Source of the DNA: an uncultured Fibrobacter sp.
GTDB lineage: Bacteria; Fibrobacterota; Fibrobacteria; Fibrobacterales; Fibrobacteraceae
DNA length: 23,395 bases
Direction: 5' to 3'
Assembly: GCA_934691725.1 (NCBI GenBank)
Contig: CAKUTF010000039.1
Span: 1-23,395 of the forward strand
Below, piece by piece: positions 1 through 6,350 of the stretch (within the stretch, counting starts at the first letter, position 1; the number at the start of each line of letters is the position of its first letter). The notes under the pieces were generated by a model. That model worked only from the letters and a program-made list of their open reading frames with translations. It had not been told where the DNA came from and made no database searches. The translations under genes were made by a program, and so were the position numbers.

Positions 1-65
1 GGCTACATGACACCGAAAGAGTATATTTTACACAAGTTCAACATTCTGTTGCATTGACAGGTTGA

Positions 66-815
66 ATTCGCGTTTCTTGGAATGTCGCCGGGTTTCGCGC
101 TTGTCTTAAGAAAGGTTTTGCCGAATTTTTCCACGCAGTTTCCGCAGATGTTTTTTGCTTGCAGGAAGTCAAGGCGGAAATGTCGCAAATCGATTTTCAC
201 CCGCAAGGTTACAAGGAATTTCTTTTCCCGGCGAAGCGGAAAGGCTATTCGGGAACTCTTGTTTACAGTCGCACGGAACCGCTCAGCGTGCAGTATGGAT
301 ACGGCGAACAGGAATATGATGACGAAGGGCGTTCGATTACCGTGGAGTACGAAAATTTTTACCTGGTGACGGTTTATGTCCCAAATGTCAAGCGAGACCT
401 TTCCCGCTTAGCGTCCCGTATGAATTTTGAAGAAACGTTCAAGTCCTACCTGCATCTGCTCGAAAGGAAGAAGCCCGTCGTTGTCTGCGGAGACCTGAAT
501 GTCGCGCACGAGGAAATCGACATTTACAACGCTCGGGCGAACCGCGGACACGCTGGCTTTACCGACGAAGAACGCTGCAAGTTTTCGGAACTTTTGGCAA
601 GCGGGTTTGTCGATACGTTTCGCAAACTCTATCCGAATAAAGTCGGGTACAGCTGGTGGAGTTATTTTGGACATGCGCGTGAGCACAATTCCGGCTGGCG
701 ACTCGACTATTTTCTGGTTTCGGAAAAAATTTTCCCGTCGGTCAAGGATTCCAAAATTTATGATGAAATCCTTGGCAGCGATCATTGTCCGGTGGGAATC
801 AAACTGGATCTTTAG
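66..815 (+). CDS. xth: Exodeoxyribonuclease III (AP endonuclease family), start codon abnormal
   Basis: Metal-dependent 3'-5' exonuclease/AP endonuclease of base-excision repair (endonuclease/exonuclease/phosphatase fold). The open frame carries the family motifs in order: SWNVAGFRA at the N-terminus (active-site Asn), LQEVKAE (metal-binding Glu), GDLNVAHEEID (catalytic Asp/Asn), RLDYFLVS and the C-terminal GSDHCPVG (Asp-His). From position 66 it encodes 249 residues, close to the usual 250-270. The oddity is the start: an in-frame TGA at 63-65 is followed directly by ATT, and no ATG, GTG, TTG or CTG occurs in frame before TTG at 159, which would delete the first 31 residues including the Asn motif. 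Either ATT at 66 initiates, or one A has been lost after a TTG at 62 (restoring it gives MKIRVSWNVAG), or the 5' end is damaged. The gene converges on the AAE transporter gene with a 13-bp gap. Family certain, start uncertain. Confidence 0.85.
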   Translation: MRVSWNVAGFRACLKKGFAEFFHAVSADVFCLQEVKAEMSQIDFHPQGYKEFLFPAKRKGYSGTLVYSRTEPLSVQYGYGEQEYDDEGRSITVEYENFYLVTVYVPNVKRDLSRLASRMNFEETFKSYLHLLERKKPVVVCGDLNVAHEEIDIYNARANRGHAGFTDEERCKFSELLASGFVDTFRKLYPNKVGYSWWSYFGHAREHNSGWRLDYFLVSEKIFPSVKDSKIYDEILGSDHCPVGIKLDL

Positions 816-828
816 CGACCGATTCTTG

Positions 829-2496
829 TCAGGTGCTGAGCAGCAGGATGGCGAGAACCTGGGCCGTCAAGATGCGGAGAAGCATCGTGAGCGGATAGAC
901 GGATGCGTAGGCGACATTTGTCGCTTCGGAACTGGAAAGACCGTTGGCGAAAGCGAGAGCGGGAGGGTCGGTCATCGAGCCGGCGATCATTCCGCAAAGG
1001 CTCAAATAGTTTACCTTGAAGACTAACTTCCCGACGATTCCCGCAATCATCAGCGGGATGAACGTGATGAGTGCCGCTAATCCCATGTAATAGAAGCCGT
1101 CCCCGTTCAAAAGAACGTCAAAGAAGCGGATACCGGCGTTGAGGCCCACACATGTGAGAAAAAGCGTGATGCCGAGTTCCCGGAGCATCAGGTTTGCGCT
1201 TGCCGCCATAAAGAAGTTGAGCGGTCCGATTTTCCGTTTGCGCGAAAGAAGAATGGCTACGATTAGCGGGCCTCCGGCAAGTCCGAGCTTAAGCGGCATC
1301 GGCATCCCGGGAATGGCGATGGGAATCGATCCGACGATGACGCCGATAAAGATTCCGAGGAAGGCCGGCAGAATTTCGGGATGGTTCAGCGCCTTGAGCG
1401 AATCTCCCAATTCCTTGGCGACAGCATCGATTCCTTCTGTCGGACCGACGACCAAAAGTTTGTCCGCGAATTTAATCCGCAAGTCCAGACGCCCGGTAAA
1501 CTTGAACTCGCCGCGGACGACACGGCTCACCGTGACACCGTAGCGCTCCGGAAATCCCAGAGACCCGATTGTCTTGCCTAGCATTTTCTTGTTTGTTACG
1601 AGAATGCTGCGGGTTTCGAGCTTGGACGCTACTTTTGTGATGGGCTGATTGAGCTTGGAACCGATGACTTTTTCCATGGTGCGGACCGCTTCGGGCATCC
1701 CCACGATATGGACCTTGTCGCCTTCTTCGATAACGGTTTTGCCGTTGGGCGTGAAAATGTTCTCTCCGCGCAAAAGGCGCGTAATGACTACCCCGCTAGA
1801 AACCAGGTCGGGAATTTCCTTGATGGGAACCCCGAAAAGGTTCTTGTTTTCGACGAGAAGACTTGTGGAGACGATTTCCGAGCGGGTCGCTGCGATTTCC
1901 GCGGCATAGTCTTCGCTGGCTTTTGCGGGATTTTGCCTAAAGATTACCCGGACGAGAATCATCACCAGGATGATGCCGATGACACCGAACGGATAGGCGA
2001 CCGCATAACCGATGCCGGTGAGAGACGTGTCCATGCCGGTTGCCGCGAGGGCGGAATTGGCTGCGCCGAGTGATGGCGTGTTTGTCACCGCTCCGCAAAG
2101 CATTCCGATTAGCACGGGAACATTGTTGTGCAGATCGGTGAGAAAGTAGATGCTGAGCGTGACGATAACGCCCATGAGAACGATGCCTGCGGCAAGGATG
2201 TTCAGAACGAGTCCGTGTCGCCGAATGGAATCGATGAATCCCGGCCCGACCTGCATTCCGATGGTATAGACAAACAGAATCAGACCGAACTCCTGGATGA
2301 AGTGGAGGACGCTCGGATCGATGCGAAGCCCTAGATGACCTAGAATGATGCCGACGAAAAGCGCTCCGGCTCCTCCTAGGCTAATTCCCTTGACTTTGAT
2401 TTTTCCGAGCATCAGGCCGAGTGCCGCTGTCACGGATAAGACGATAACTTGTTCGGCGACCGAAGGCTTTGTGAAGAGATCAATGAGCCATTGCAT
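829..2496 (-). CDS. AAE-family transporter (AspT/SucE/YidE/YbjL type) with two TrkA-C domains
   Basis: Inner-membrane transporter of the aspartate:alanine exchanger family; known members exchange aspartate/alanine (AspT) or export succinate or glutamate (Corynebacterium SucE, E. coli YbjL). The 555 residues show the family layout: a hydrophobic half (about 15-195), a soluble middle (about 195-375) with two RCK_C/TrkA-C-like repeats, and a second hydrophobic half (about 378-555). The duplicated family signature is present: TNTPSLGAANSAL near residues 138-150 and GSMTDPPALAFAN near 506-518. Start ATG has GGAA about 8 nt upstream. It lies 43 bp downstream of a FISUMP lipoprotein gene on the same strand, so the two probably form one operon read from the cassette at 3099-3159. 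Substrate is not determinable from sequence; a dicarboxylate such as succinate is the inferred candidate. Confidence 0.88.
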   Translation of the reverse strand: MQWLIDLFTKPSVAEQVIVLSVTAALGLMLGKIKVKGISLGGAGALFVGIILGHLGLRIDPSVLHFIQEFGLILFVYTIGMQVGPGFIDSIRRHGLVLNILAAGIVLMGVIVTLSIYFLTDLHNNVPVLIGMLCGAVTNTPSLGAANSALAATGMDTSLTGIGYAVAYPFGVIGIILVMILVRVIFRQNPAKASEDYAAEIAATRSEIVSTSLLVENKNLFGVPIKEIPDLVSSGVVITRLLRGENIFTPNGKTVIEEGDKVHIVGMPEAVRTMEKVIGSKLNQPITKVASKLETRSILVTNKKMLGKTIGSLGFPERYGVTVSRVVRGEFKFTGRLDLRIKFADKLLVVGPTEGIDAVAKELGDSLKALNHPEILPAFLGIFIGVIVGSIPIAIPGMPMPLKLGLAGGPLIVAILLSRKRKIGPLNFFMAASANLMLRELGITLFLTCVGLNAGIRFFDVLLNGDGFYYMGLAALITFIPLMIAGIVGKLVFKVNYLSLCGMIAGSMTDPPALAFANGLSSSEATNVAYASVYPLTMLLRILTAQVLAILLLST

Positions 2497-2539
2497 AAGA
2501 TTTCCGGGTTCTGTTGTGGAGTTTGAGTTGCCGAGAAAT

Positions 2540-3076
2540 TTACTTTTTCACGCAGCGGACGCTTGCCGCGATGTTCTTGTTGAAATGTTCGTAGGCGACG
2601 CTTTCCGTGACGCGGACCATGACGGCGCGGGAATCGTCAAAGCTGTCGGATGTCCAGAAGCTCGCGCTGATGCCTTCGTCGGCGGATTTTCCATCATAAT
2701 AGCGGAATCCAGCCTTTTGGATGGCGAGATTTTCGATTGCTTGAGCGGCTTCTTCAAAATCGTTTTGTGTGGGGAGCGACCAACTGTCCGGACAGATGCG
2801 TGTCGCGGCTTCGTACGGATAGAGGCTTCCGTATTGCTTGCATTTTTGGACATCGTCGTTGTAGCAAAAGTTTGACGCTCCGGCGATATCGATTCGATTC
2901 AGGTTCTCCGCAAGCCAAGTCTTTCCTTCGATTTTGACAGTCTTGTATGTCTTTTCCACGCAGGCGAGCGTCTGTTTCTTTTCGTCGTACTTGCATGTGT
3001 AGGATTTTTCGCAAGCGGTGAAAAACGTTGCGATGGAAATAGCCATAGCGAGGATCGGCAAAATTCGAAATTTCAT
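2540..3076 (-). CDS. FISUMP-domain lipoprotein (left arm of LysR locus)
   Basis: The protein is 178 residues with a lipoprotein signal peptide: a basic start, a hydrophobic stretch and the lipobox FTAC with Cys22. After a short Cys-containing linker comes a Fibrobacter succinogenes major paralogous domain (FISUMP, TIGR02145/PF09603), recognised by YKTVKIEGKTWLAENL, the Cys-rich FCYNDDVQKC, YGSLYPYEAA, CPDSWSLPT, the FWTSD block and the closing ASVRCVKK. The start at 3076 is chosen over 3139 because it gives a clean signal peptide and has GGAG 10 nt upstream. It is a close paralogue of the lipoprotein at 4272; both end in EHFNK(N/S)IAASVRC. First gene of a leftward operon with the AAE transporter. 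The role of the FISUMP domain is unknown; membrane anchoring is inferred from the lipobox. Confidence 0.87.
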   Translation of the reverse strand: MKFRILPILAMAISIATFFTACEKSYTCKYDEKKQTLACVEKTYKTVKIEGKTWLAENLNRIDIAGASNFCYNDDVQKCKQYGSLYPYEAATRICPDSWSLPTQNDFEEAAQAIENLAIQKAGFRYYDGKSADEGISASFWTSDSFDDSRAVMVRVTESVAYEHFNKNIAASVRCVKK

Positions 3077-3098
3077 AAATAGCACTCCATTTAGATGA

Positions 3099-3131
3099 AA
3101 AGATAGAACACCTTTTTCCTTTTGACTAATA
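3099..3131 (-). promoter_or_regulatory. Promoter of the left-arm FISUMP lipoprotein/AAE transporter operon
   Basis: Read on the minus strand: TATTAGTC (3131-3124), 15 bp, then TTCTATCTTT (3108-3099). The -10 candidate is TATCTT (3105-3100) and the -35 region is TAGTCA (3128-3123), separated by 17 bp. Both elements and the spacing are repeated exactly before the right-arm lipoprotein gene at 4206-4238, which is the main support. Confidence 0.7.
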
Positions 3132-3146
3132 ATTTTCATCTATTAA

Positions 3147-3164
3147 ATTCATCATTTTTGATGA
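3147..3164. promoter_or_regulatory. Putative LysR operator, left arm
   Basis: ATTCATCATTTTT (3147-3159) is the reverse complement of AAAAATGATGAAT, matching 12 of 13 bases with the element at 4178-4190 and lying at the same 15-bp distance from TATTAGTC. It overlaps a dyad, TCATCA-TTTT-TGATGA (3149-3164). It lies between the divergent lipoprotein and lysR genes, as expected for a LysR-type operator that also controls its own regulator. Binding by the encoded LysR is inferred. Confidence 0.6.
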
Positions 3165-3215
3165 TTGAATGAATAAAATCTGATTATTTGTCGTGATAAT
3201 GGGACGAGAAAAATT

Positions 3216-3221
3216 TATAAT
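3216..3221 (+). promoter_or_regulatory. Probable -10 element of lysR (leaderless arrangement)
   Basis: A perfect TATAAT ends 6 nt before the lysR ATG (intervening TGGAAC). Transcription would begin about at the A of the ATG. No well-spaced -35 is visible, which would fit activator-dependent or weak expression. The 15-mer containing it (3212-3226) recurs at 12773-12787. Confidence 0.45.
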
Positions 3222-3227
3222 TGGAAC

Positions 3228-4112
3228 ATGGAACTCACGCAACTAAAATATTTTCTGGAAGTCGCCCGGACTGAGCACATGACGCAAAGCGCCAAGAATT
3301 TATGCATTGTACAGCCGGCATTGACCCAATCGATTCATAAACTCGAAGACGAACTTGGAATTTCTTTATTCAAGAACCAGGGGCGAAATATCCGGCTCAC
3401 GGAAAACGGCCGTTTTTTTTATGAAAAACTTCGACCGGTTTATGATGAATTGATGGCGCTTCCGCAACTCTTGCGCGATAGTGCGGATAAGCAAAACAAC
3501 AATGTCACGCTGAACGTTCTCGCCGCTTCGACGCTTATTACTCAAGCGATTATTGAATACAAACAGAATAATCACGAGTTGAATATCGATTTAATCCAGA
3601 ACGAAGAAACGAAAATTTTCGACATTTGCGTGCGAACCTATGCGGCGTATAAACCGGAGCTCGACCGCATCGAAAGCGACGATACGTTTATTTCTTCTGA
3701 AAGGATTTTTTTGGCGGTGCCCAATACGGTGCAATATAAAAAGCAGAACAAGATTTCCCTGTTCGATGTAAAGGAAAAGTTTATCGGACTTTACGGTTCC
3801 AAGCAATATCGGAAAATTTGCAATGAACTCTGCGAAAGCATCGGATTTAAAACGAATGTGACTTTTGAAAGCGACAACGTTTTGGCGGTCAAGGAAGCGA
3901 TTGCCGCGGGAATCGGAGTCGGTTTTTGGCCCGAAATTTCCTGGGGGAAGATGGACCATAAGAAAATTCGGCTCCTGGAAATTACCGATGCGAATTTCAA
4001 GCGAGATATCGTCATTTCTTTGCGAAGAAATAAACAGGACAATACGAATACGGAAACGTTTTACCGTTTCTTGACGCATTACATCAAGTGTCGTCATCGA
4101 AAGTCGGTATGA
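3228..4112 (+). CDS. LysR-family transcriptional regulator
   Basis: DNA-binding regulator, 294 residues, the usual LTTR length. The N-terminal winged helix-turn-helix spans about residues 1-62 (MTQSAKNLCIVQPALTQSI for the recognition region, then KLEDELGISLF and RLTENG). Residues from about 90 onward match a periplasmic-binding-protein-like effector domain, with AVKEAIAAGIGVGFWP typical of the second lobe. It sits between two paralogous FISUMP-lipoprotein/transporter operons that point away from it on the left and follow it on the right, and both carry the same operator-promoter cassette. It is therefore the obvious candidate regulator of both. There is no clear Shine-Dalgarno sequence; the start is fixed by homology. 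The effector is unknown; a dicarboxylate or other fermentation end product is only a guess. Confidence 0.9.
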   Translation: MELTQLKYFLEVARTEHMTQSAKNLCIVQPALTQSIHKLEDELGISLFKNQGRNIRLTENGRFFYEKLRPVYDELMALPQLLRDSADKQNNNVTLNVLAASTLITQAIIEYKQNNHELNIDLIQNEETKIFDICVRTYAAYKPELDRIESDDTFISSERIFLAVPNTVQYKKQNKISLFDVKEKFIGLYGSKQYRKICNELCESIGFKTNVTFESDNVLAVKEAIAAGIGVGFWPEISWGKMDHKKIRLLEITDANFKRDIVISLRRNKQDNTNTETFYRFLTHYIKCRHRKSV

Positions 4113-4149
4113 TTCGTTGAAATGTTGATTCTATCGCTTTGAATGATGA

Positions 4150-4190
4150 ATTTATCATTTTTGATAATTATATATGTAAAAATGATAAAT
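4150..4190. promoter_or_regulatory. Putative LysR operator, right arm (inverted 13-mers)
   Basis: ATTTATCATTTTT (4150-4162) and AAAAATGATAAAT (4178-4190) are exact reverse complements separated by 15 bp. The left copy also forms the dyad TTATCA-TTTT-TGATAA (4152-4167). The right copy lies 15 bp before TATTAGTC, as in the left arm. A double-site arrangement is typical for LysR-type recognition and activation sites; occupancy is inferred. Confidence 0.6.
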
Positions 4191-4205
4191 CTGAGAAAAA
4201 TAAAG

Positions 4206-4238
4206 TATTAGTCGAAAAATGGGGAGGCTTCTATCTTT
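4206..4238 (+). promoter_or_regulatory. Promoter of the right-arm FISUMP lipoprotein operon
   Basis: TATTAGTC (4206-4213), 15 bp, TTCTATCTTT (4229-4238): -35 region TAGTCG (4209-4214), 17-bp spacer, -10 TATCTT (4232-4237). Identical elements and spacing to the left-arm promoter, while the spacer bases themselves differ. Confidence 0.7.
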
Positions 4239-4271
4239 GCCGTCGGAAAATATAACAGATAGGAGTTTTCC

Positions 4272-4793
4272 ATGAAGAAGTTTTTTCTCTTGACGGCTTT
4301 TGCGATGCTTTTCGCCGCTTGCGATGATTCTCACCAATGCAAGTTTAACGAAGAAAACCATGTGTTGCGTTGTTCGGAAAAAAACTATCGAACCGTTTTG
4401 ATTTTAGGGAAAAACTGGTTTGCGGAAAACTCCCATTTCTTTACGGATTTCAGCTATTGTTACCAGAACGATTTCAAGATGTGTGAAAACTATGGGCGCC
4501 TTTACACCTGGGAATCTTCCAGGAATGCATGTCCTTCGGGTTGGCGCATCCCGACAAGGGCGGAGTTCGAAGAACTTCTGCAATATGGGGAATTTGAAAA
4601 GCTAGATCCGGTCAATGCGGGATTCCGCTACTACGAAGACAGCTATGTCGATGAAGGAAAAGCCGCTCGGTTTTGGACGAGTGACGAATATGACGGGACA
4701 CGTGCCTATATGATTAGAATTGATGGCGATGAAATTGTAGCGGAACATTTCAACAAGTCAATCGCCGCTTCCGTTCGCTGCATTCAGGAATAG
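4272..4793 (+). CDS. FISUMP-domain lipoprotein (right arm of LysR locus)
   Basis: The protein is 173 residues with a lipoprotein signal (MKKFFLLTAFAMLFAAC, Cys17 as the lipidated residue). A FISUMP domain fills the rest: YRTVLILGKNWFAEN, FSYCYQNDFKMC, YGRLYTWESS, CPSGWRIPT, FWTSDEYDG and ASVRCIQE. It aligns along its whole length with the lipoprotein at 2540-3076, including the spaced cysteines. SD AGGAG lies about 8 nt before ATG. The next gene starts 14 bp after its stop, so it leads an operon with the YjjP/YjjB-like exporter pair. The pairing of one such lipoprotein with each transporter suggests an accessory or sensory surface role, but no function is established. Confidence 0.88.
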   Translation: MKKFFLLTAFAMLFAACDDSHQCKFNEENHVLRCSEKNYRTVLILGKNWFAENSHFFTDFSYCYQNDFKMCENYGRLYTWESSRNACPSGWRIPTRAEFEELLQYGEFEKLDPVNAGFRYYEDSYVDEGKAARFWTSDEYDGTRAYMIRIDGDEIVAEHFNKSIAASVRCIQE

Positions 4794-4807
4794 GGTAAAG
4801 GTCTTTC

Positions 4808-5740
4808 ATGGGAATCGGAATCGATATTGCGAGCATTTACTCGGGATACGCGAGAGTTCTCGTCGTCGTCAGTTTGTTTGTGACGATAACGGTCGCTCTG
4901 TTTTGCCGGATGCTGGATTCCCGAAAACAAAAGGCTGATGCTTGCAAAATGGCGGATTCCTTGAAAGGTGATGACGGGGAATTGCTTTGCAAAGAAAAGA
5001 TGATTGCGATGTTTGCCGCGTCGCTTGCATCTGCGGGGGCGACCAGTTCGCTTTCGGAGTCGAGCGTTCGTTATCTTTGCGCGCGGTTCGGAATTTCTGC
5101 GGAAATCATCGGGTTTCCGAAACATGTCCAGCTGAGCGTTTCCGGCAAAAAACTTTCCGAACATTATACGATAATCCAAAAGCTGCTCCCGAATCCTCTG
5201 GATTTTCACAGGATTATTCTCTTGCACCGTTTGGCAAAGGAAACGCTGAAGGAAATGTATTCGCCGGAAATTTTTTGGAATAAGTATCTGGAAATCCTGC
5301 GGGAAAAGAGACTTTCTCCAAAGCTGGTTCTCGTTTTGACGGGATTTGCAAACGCTTCGTTTTGCAGGCTTTTTAACGGGGACTGGGTTTCGATGGGAAT
5401 TGTATTTGCGGCGACGGTTTGCGGTTTTTACCTGAAAAACGCCTTGCATGGAAAGTTCCAAATCGATACGCGCCTCGCAACGATTTTCTCTGCATTTGTT
5501 TCGACTGTCATCGGGTGCGCTGGCTATGCGTTCCAGCTTGGCGACACTCCCGATATCGCGCTTGCGACCAGCATTCTTTATTTGGTTCCCGGTATTCCTT
5601 ACATCAATGCGCTTAGCGATTTATTGAACGGAGCATTCCTGAGCTGCATTCGCCATGCGTTCAACGCGACGATACTAACGATTTGCCTTTCCATTGGATT
5701 TTGCCTGGGACTGCTTTCAACAAACCTTCATTTTTTCTGA
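4808..5740 (+). CDS. ThrE/YjjP-type exporter, large subunit
   Basis: Membrane protein of the threonine/serine exporter superfamily (DUF1212/ThrE, split YjjP form), 310 residues. It has a hydrophobic N-terminal segment (about 16-36), a soluble domain with the family-like FAASLASAGATSSLSESSVRYL pattern (about 68-95) and KLLPNPLDFHRIILLHRL, then about five membrane segments from residue 165. The motif YLVPGIPYINALSDLLNG near residues 258-275 is characteristic. E. coli YjjP is about 256 residues; the extra length here lies mainly at the N-terminus. The downstream gene, starting one base after the stop, encodes the matching YjjB half. In E. coli the YjjPB pair is reported as a succinate exporter, which would suit a succinate-producing fermenter; the substrate here is inferred. 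Confidence 0.85.
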   Translation: MGIGIDIASIYSGYARVLVVVSLFVTITVALFCRMLDSRKQKADACKMADSLKGDDGELLCKEKMIAMFAASLASAGATSSLSESSVRYLCARFGISAEIIGFPKHVQLSVSGKKLSEHYTIIQKLLPNPLDFHRIILLHRLAKETLKEMYSPEIFWNKYLEILREKRLSPKLVLVLTGFANASFCRLFNGDWVSMGIVFAATVCGFYLKNALHGKFQIDTRLATIFSAFVSTVIGCAGYAFQLGDTPDIALATSILYLVPGIPYINALSDLLNGAFLSCIRHAFNATILTICLSIGFCLGLLSTNLHFF

Positions 5741-5741
5741 T

Positions 5742-6254
5742 ATGCTTTTATTTACTCTTGTTCAAGACGGAATTTTTGCTTCGATTGCCGCAATAGGATT
5801 TGGCAGTATCAGCAATGTTCCGAAAAGAATTTTTGCCGGATGCGGAATCGTGGCGGCGATAGGCCATGTGACACGTTTTGTTCTGATGAATTTGTTTGGA
5901 ATCCATATTATCTGGGCGAGCCTTGTCGCGGGACTTGCGATTGGATGTGCTGCGATTCTGTTCAGGAGAATCTGGAAATGCCCATGTGAAATGCTCGCAT
6001 TCCCTGCACTGCTTCCGATGATTCCGGGAATGTACGCTTATCGTTCCGTCCAGTCGTTGCTTCTCTGTTTTAAAACGCCAAACGATGAACTTTTTGAACA
6101 TTACATCCATATCTTTACTTACAACTTTATGGTTTGTGTACTCGCTATACTGATGATGGTCTTTGGGCTGACTTTTGTCATCCATCTGCAGAGAAAACGG
6201 ACGATTTTTCAGAAGTGGAAAATGTGTACCTCGCCATTTCGGAAAAATGCGTAG
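5742..6254 (+). CDS. ThrE/YjjB-type exporter, small subunit
   Basis: A 170-residue integral membrane protein of the YjjB/DUF3815 family, the C-terminal half of ThrE-type exporters. About four to five hydrophobic segments are visible. The family motif shows as FPALLPMIPGMYAYRSVQ near residues 86-103, with GFGSISNVPKRI near the N-terminus. The ATG at 5742 is chosen over the upstream in-frame ATG at 5694 because it avoids a 47-base overlap with the preceding gene and starts just where YjjB proteins begin. It probably forms a complex with the YjjP-type product. A strong terminator follows 28 bp downstream, closing the right-arm operon. Confidence 0.85.
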   Translation: MLLFTLVQDGIFASIAAIGFGSISNVPKRIFAGCGIVAAIGHVTRFVLMNLFGIHIIWASLVAGLAIGCAAILFRRIWKCPCEMLAFPALLPMIPGMYAYRSVQSLLLCFKTPNDELFEHYIHIFTYNFMVCVLAILMMVFGLTFVIHLQRKRTIFQKWKMCTSPFRKNA

Positions 6255-6282
6255 ATTTTTTTAGAGTTTCCCATGATACAAG

Positions 6283-6317
6283 AGGCTCGTGGCATTTTTA
6301 TGCTGCGAGCCTTTTTT
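6283..6317 (+). terminator. Rho-independent terminator of the right-arm exporter operon
   Basis: The stem AGGCTCGTGGCA (6283-6294) pairs with TGCTGCGAGCCT (6301-6312): 12 bp including two G-U pairs, with a 6-nt loop. It is followed by six T (6312-6317). It separates the YjjB-like gene from the flavodoxin-cystatin gene, which begins only 33 bp further on. Confidence 0.9.
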
Positions 6318-6350
6318 CAAAAGCTATCATTGTTTCAAAACGAGGATAAG

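Noticed and set aside
54..63. TTGACAGGTT shared between the exonuclease III 5' end and the repeat region near 23331, as a sign of repeat insertion
   Set aside because: A single 10-base match without flanking similarity is too weak to infer an inserted element.
54..82. TTGACA at 54-59 with a TGGAAT-like sequence 17 bp on, as a promoter for exonuclease III
   Set aside because: The -10 would lie inside the coding region after the conserved N-terminus, so it could only drive a truncated product; the hexamer is probably fortuitous.
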